15,510 nucleotides of DNA, taken from positions 1 to 15,510 of the forward strand of contig JAFQOY010000145.1 of NCBI GenBank assembly GCA_017412025.1, written 5' to 3'. Below the pieces are notes generated by a model that was not told where the DNA came from, made no database searches, and saw only the letters and a list, made by a program, of their open reading frames with translations. This DNA is from Clostridia bacterium. GTDB lineage: Bacteria > Bacillota_A > Clostridia > Christensenellales > Aristaeellaceae. Both the position numbers and the translations under genes were made by a program. This document shows positions 13,710-15,510 of the stretch, piece by piece. Positions within the stretch are counted from its first letter, which is position 1; every line of letters starts with the position of its first letter.

Positions 13710-14205
13710 CAAGTCCGGCCGTCAGCACGCCCACCGCATAGGCGATCCATGCGGCAGGCATGGCGTAGCGCGCCCGCTTCACGCCGCCCGCGCCCATATA
13801 CAGGGAACCCGTAAAAAAGATCGTCTCGCTTGCCGCGCTGACGACGCAGGCGATTTTCGCCGCCCGGCTCTCCGGTCCCATCTCCGCCATCAGCTCCCGC
13901 GCCGCGCCCAGCGCGGCCGACCCGGACAGCGGCCGCAGCATCACCACGCCTGCCGTCTCCCGTGGCAACCCTGCAAGCGACAGCAACGGCGCAGCCATCC
14001 GCTCCACCGCTTCCATAACCCCCGTCTCCCGCATAAGCGATACAGCCGTCAGCACGGCGCACAGGTACGGCGTCATGCCAAGAAGCGTCATAAGCCCCGA
14101 CCGTGCGCCCCGCACAAAGGCGTCGTATACGTCAATGCGCGCACGCATGCCGCACAGCACCGCAATCAGCGCAAGCGTCGGCAGAATAAAAGACGAATCA
14201 GCCAT
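13699..14205 (-). CDS. spmB: Spore maturation protein B
   Basis: SpmB is a membrane protein that, with SpmA, is needed for proper dehydration of the spore core in Bacillus. The 168-residue product has the gate/nucleoside-recognition fold marks RPLSGSAALG (residues 91-100) and SAASETIFFTGSLYMGAGGV (123-142), with several hydrophobic segments and a C-terminal membrane helix (about 148-167). The start at 14205 follows GGAG with a 9-base gap and overlaps the spmA stop by 8 bases, indicating translational coupling. No U-tailed terminator follows, so some transcripts may run on into the 773-residue protein gene, which also has its own promoter. Confidence 0.95.
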   Translation of the reverse strand: MADSSFILPTLALIAVLCGMRARIDVYDAFVRGARSGLMTLLGMTPYLCAVLTAVSLMRETGVMEAVERMAAPLLSLAGLPRETAGVVMLRPLSGSAALGAARELMAEMGPESRAAKIACVVSAASETIFFTGSLYMGAGGVKRARYAMPAAWIAYAVGVLTAGLVIT

Positions 14206-14782
14206 GCTTTTTGCTCCACCCCGCAAAGACTTTGCACAGTGCAATTCCTGTCAGCGCCGATGCTGACGCGGCAATCAGCGACGGCAGAACGATATCCGCC
14301 GGATTTGCCGCGCCTGCCTGCGCGCGCAGGGCGATCATCGTCGCAGGCAGCAGCTGCACGCTGCACATGTTGAGCGTCAGAAACAGCGCCATCGCATCGC
14401 TCGCGCACCCGGAACCGCCGTTCGCCTCCGCCATCGTGCGCATCGCCTCAAGCCCCGCGGGCGTCGCCGCGCCGCCCATGCCCAGCATATCCGCCGACAG
14501 ATTGACGCAGATATCATCAAGCGCCCTTTCCTCCCCCGGCCGGAAATCAAAAAGACGCATCATCGGCCGTCTGAGCGCGGCGGCAAACGCAGCTGTCACG
14601 CCGCTCTCCCGCAGCACGCCAAGAAGCCCGCCAAAGAACGCATAGGAGCCCGCCAGCTCCAGACACAGCGTCACCGCCTCGGCGCTGCCGGTAAGCAGCG
14701 CATGCTGGGCGAGTTCCGGCCTTCCCTGTGCGCAGGCGGCAATCACGCCCACGACGATCATCATGCAGAATACCGCGTTCAT
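14198..14782 (-). CDS. spmA: Spore maturation protein A
   Basis: SpmA is the partner of SpmB in the forespore or mother-cell membrane and is required for full spore core dehydration and heat resistance in Bacillus. The 194-residue protein has the family block NLSADMLGMGGAATPAGLEA (94-113) and LTLNMCSVQLLPATMIALR (134-152), close to the usual family length, and hydrophobic N- and C-terminal segments. The start at 14782 gives the expected N-terminus; the ribosome binding site is weak (GGTGAT three bases from the ATG). An intrinsic terminator lies only about 34 bases upstream and no clear sigma-A promoter was seen between, as might be expected for a gene read by a sporulation sigma factor or by read-through from carB. 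Confidence 0.95.
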   Translation of the reverse strand: MNAVFCMMIVVGVIAACAQGRPELAQHALLTGSAEAVTLCLELAGSYAFFGGLLGVLRESGVTAAFAAALRRPMMRLFDFRPGEERALDDICVNLSADMLGMGGAATPAGLEAMRTMAEANGGSGCASDAMALFLTLNMCSVQLLPATMIALRAQAGAANPADIVLPSLIAASASALTGIALCKVFAGWSKKHG

Positions 14783-14816
14783 CCCATCACCCGGGCAAGC
14801 CTATGAGCGCCGAGGC

Positions 14817-14844
14817 AAAAAAAGAAGGAGACCCGAAGGTCTCC
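14817..14844 (-). terminator. Strong intrinsic terminator between carB and spmA
   Basis: GGAGACC and GGTCTCC arms (14838-14844 and 14827-14833) close a stable TTCG tetraloop on the minus strand and are followed by TTC and seven T residues (14823-14817). It insulates spmA from carB or, if a promoter exists just upstream, could act as an attenuator in an spm leader. Confidence 0.9.
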
Positions 14845-14860
14845 CGAAGATCAGCCGTAT

Positions 14861-14881
14861 CATGCAAAGCGCTTTTGCATG
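14861..14881. other. 8-base inverted repeat in the carB-spmA interval
   Basis: CATGCAAA (14861-14868) and TTTGCATG (14874-14881) are perfect complements around five bases. It lies between two hairpin terminators. It could be part of the carB 3' untranslated structure or a dyad operator upstream of spmA. It does not fit a CcpA cre site because the central CG is out of register. Confidence 0.4.
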
Positions 14882-14927
14882 CGTCAGGCGCATTGGCTGG
14901 CCGCCAGTATTTCACAAGCAAGCAGAA

Positions 14928-14953
14928 AGGCGAAGTCATTCACAACTTCGCCT
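14928..14953 (-). terminator. First hairpin after carB, probable terminator
   Basis: Nine-base arms (14945-14953 and 14928-14936) enclose an eight-base loop and are followed on the minus strand by TTTCTGCTT. It begins 18 bases after the carB stop. The tail is only moderately U-rich; the stronger terminator at 14817-14844 backs it up. Confidence 0.6.
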
Positions 14954-14970
14954 CTCCGATGCCATTTGGT

Positions 14971-15510
14971 TTACAGAATCAGATCATGCAGGCCCAGCGC
15001 CTCCACGTCCTCCGCCTTCTTGCCAAGCTTCACGCACTTCATCAGCAGCTTCGCCGTGTCGATGCTCGTCACGCAGGCGATGCCGTATTCAACCGCCATG
15101 CGGCGCAGGCGGAAGCCCGCGCGCAGCGGATCGCGGCCGTGCGTCGGCGTGGTGATGATCAGACGGATCTTGCCGGAATCAAAGAGCTTGGCCAGCGCGT
15201 CCGTATCCTCGCCCGGGCGCGGCACAGGCTGCGCGCCGACGTAGTTGCGGTTGAGCATGTGCGCCGTGCCGCCGGTCGCGTAGATATCAAAGCCCAGCGC
15301 GGCGAACGTCTCCGCCAGCGCAAGCGCCTCGCGCTTGTCGTGGTTGGCGATGGCAAAGAGCACGCCGCCCTCCTCAGGATGCGGAATCGCCATCTTCGTG
15401 GAGGCAAAGCCCTTGAGATACGCTTCCTCCGCCGTCTCGGCAAGGCCCAGCGCTTCGCCGGTCGACTTCATTTCCGGTCCAAGGGAAACCTCGACCTCCG
15501 GCAGCTTTTC
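14971..15510 (-). CDS. carB: Carbamoyl-phosphate synthase large subunit, C-terminal part
   Basis: The last 179 residues of CarB are present; the gene runs off the right edge. CarB makes carbamoyl phosphate from bicarbonate, ATP and ammonia supplied by CarA, for pyrimidine and arginine synthesis. The visible part starts with the end of the carbamoyl-phosphate domain (VSLGPEMKSTGEALG, the conserved EMKSTGE motif) and continues as the MGS-like allosteric domain (FAIANHDK, then FDIYATGGTAHML), which binds effectors such as UMP or ornithine in studied enzymes. It ends with GLHDLIL and two hairpin terminators follow. The reading frame is open to the window edge, so the ATG at 15471 is internal. Confidence 0.97.
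   Translation of the reverse strand, partial: EKLPEVEVSLGPEMKSTGEALGLAETAEEAYLKGFASTKMAIPHPEEGGVLFAIANHDKREALALAETFAALGFDIYATGGTAHMLNRNYVGAQPVPRPGEDTDALAKLFDSGKIRLIITTPTHGRDPLRAGFRLRRMAVEYGIACVTSIDTAKLLMKCVKLGKKAEDVEALGLHDLIL

Noticed and set aside
14861..14881. CcpA catabolite-response element
   Set aside because: The dyad resembles the cre half-sites, but the central CG and outer TG/CA are not in the required register on either strand.

Overview
The window looks like chromosomal DNA from a GC-rich, spore-forming Bacillota (clostridial) bacterium. The support is a SpmA/SpmB spore-maturation pair, a DUF1836 regulator, a DegV protein, a single-chain clostridial-type PurL with fused glutaminase, strong AGGAGG-type ribosome binding sites, and many clear sigma-A promoters and U-tailed hairpin terminators. 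There is no tRNA, rRNA, CRISPR array, insertion sequence or phage gene, and no gene-free stretch longer than about 230 bases. It reads as an ordinary core-genome segment with some unusual control features.

Layout, left to right: (1) 1-1773, minus strand: a phosphosugar-binding SIS protein, then nagB (glucosamine-6-phosphate deaminase) with its own promoter, then the first codons of a further gene leaving the window, possibly nagA; this is an amino-sugar catabolism locus. (2) 1875-3509: a DegV lipid-binding protein (minus) and a DUF1836 HTH protein (plus) diverge from a compact two-promoter region. (3) 3515-4447: an EamA-type exporter (minus), convergent with the DUF1836 gene on a shared terminator. 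(4) 4516-8399: purL (minus) with its own promoter and terminator. (5) 8457-9294: a TraX-family membrane protein (plus), divergent from purL, apparently starting at CTG. (6) 9302-11060: a DUF2461 gene and uppP (minus), probably co-transcribed. (7) 11148-13652: a 773-residue single-pass surface protein with export signal, Ig-like repeats, a Pro-Thr stalk and a long charged cytoplasmic tail. (8) 13699-14782: spmA and spmB, overlapping by 8 bases. (9) 14817-15510: the 3' end of carB and its downstream hairpins.

The genes belong to separate small transcription units: cell-wall and amino-sugar metabolism (nagB, SIS protein, uppP), nucleotide precursor synthesis (purL, carB), sporulation (spmAB), and uncharacterised membrane or surface proteins (TraX-like, EamA, 773-residue protein). 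The observations most worth following are the CTG start with an adjoining 14-base palindrome in front of the TraX-like gene, a 9/9 DnaA box inside the nagB promoter, the exact-consensus promoter of the DUF1836 gene, and the architecture of the 773-residue protein.
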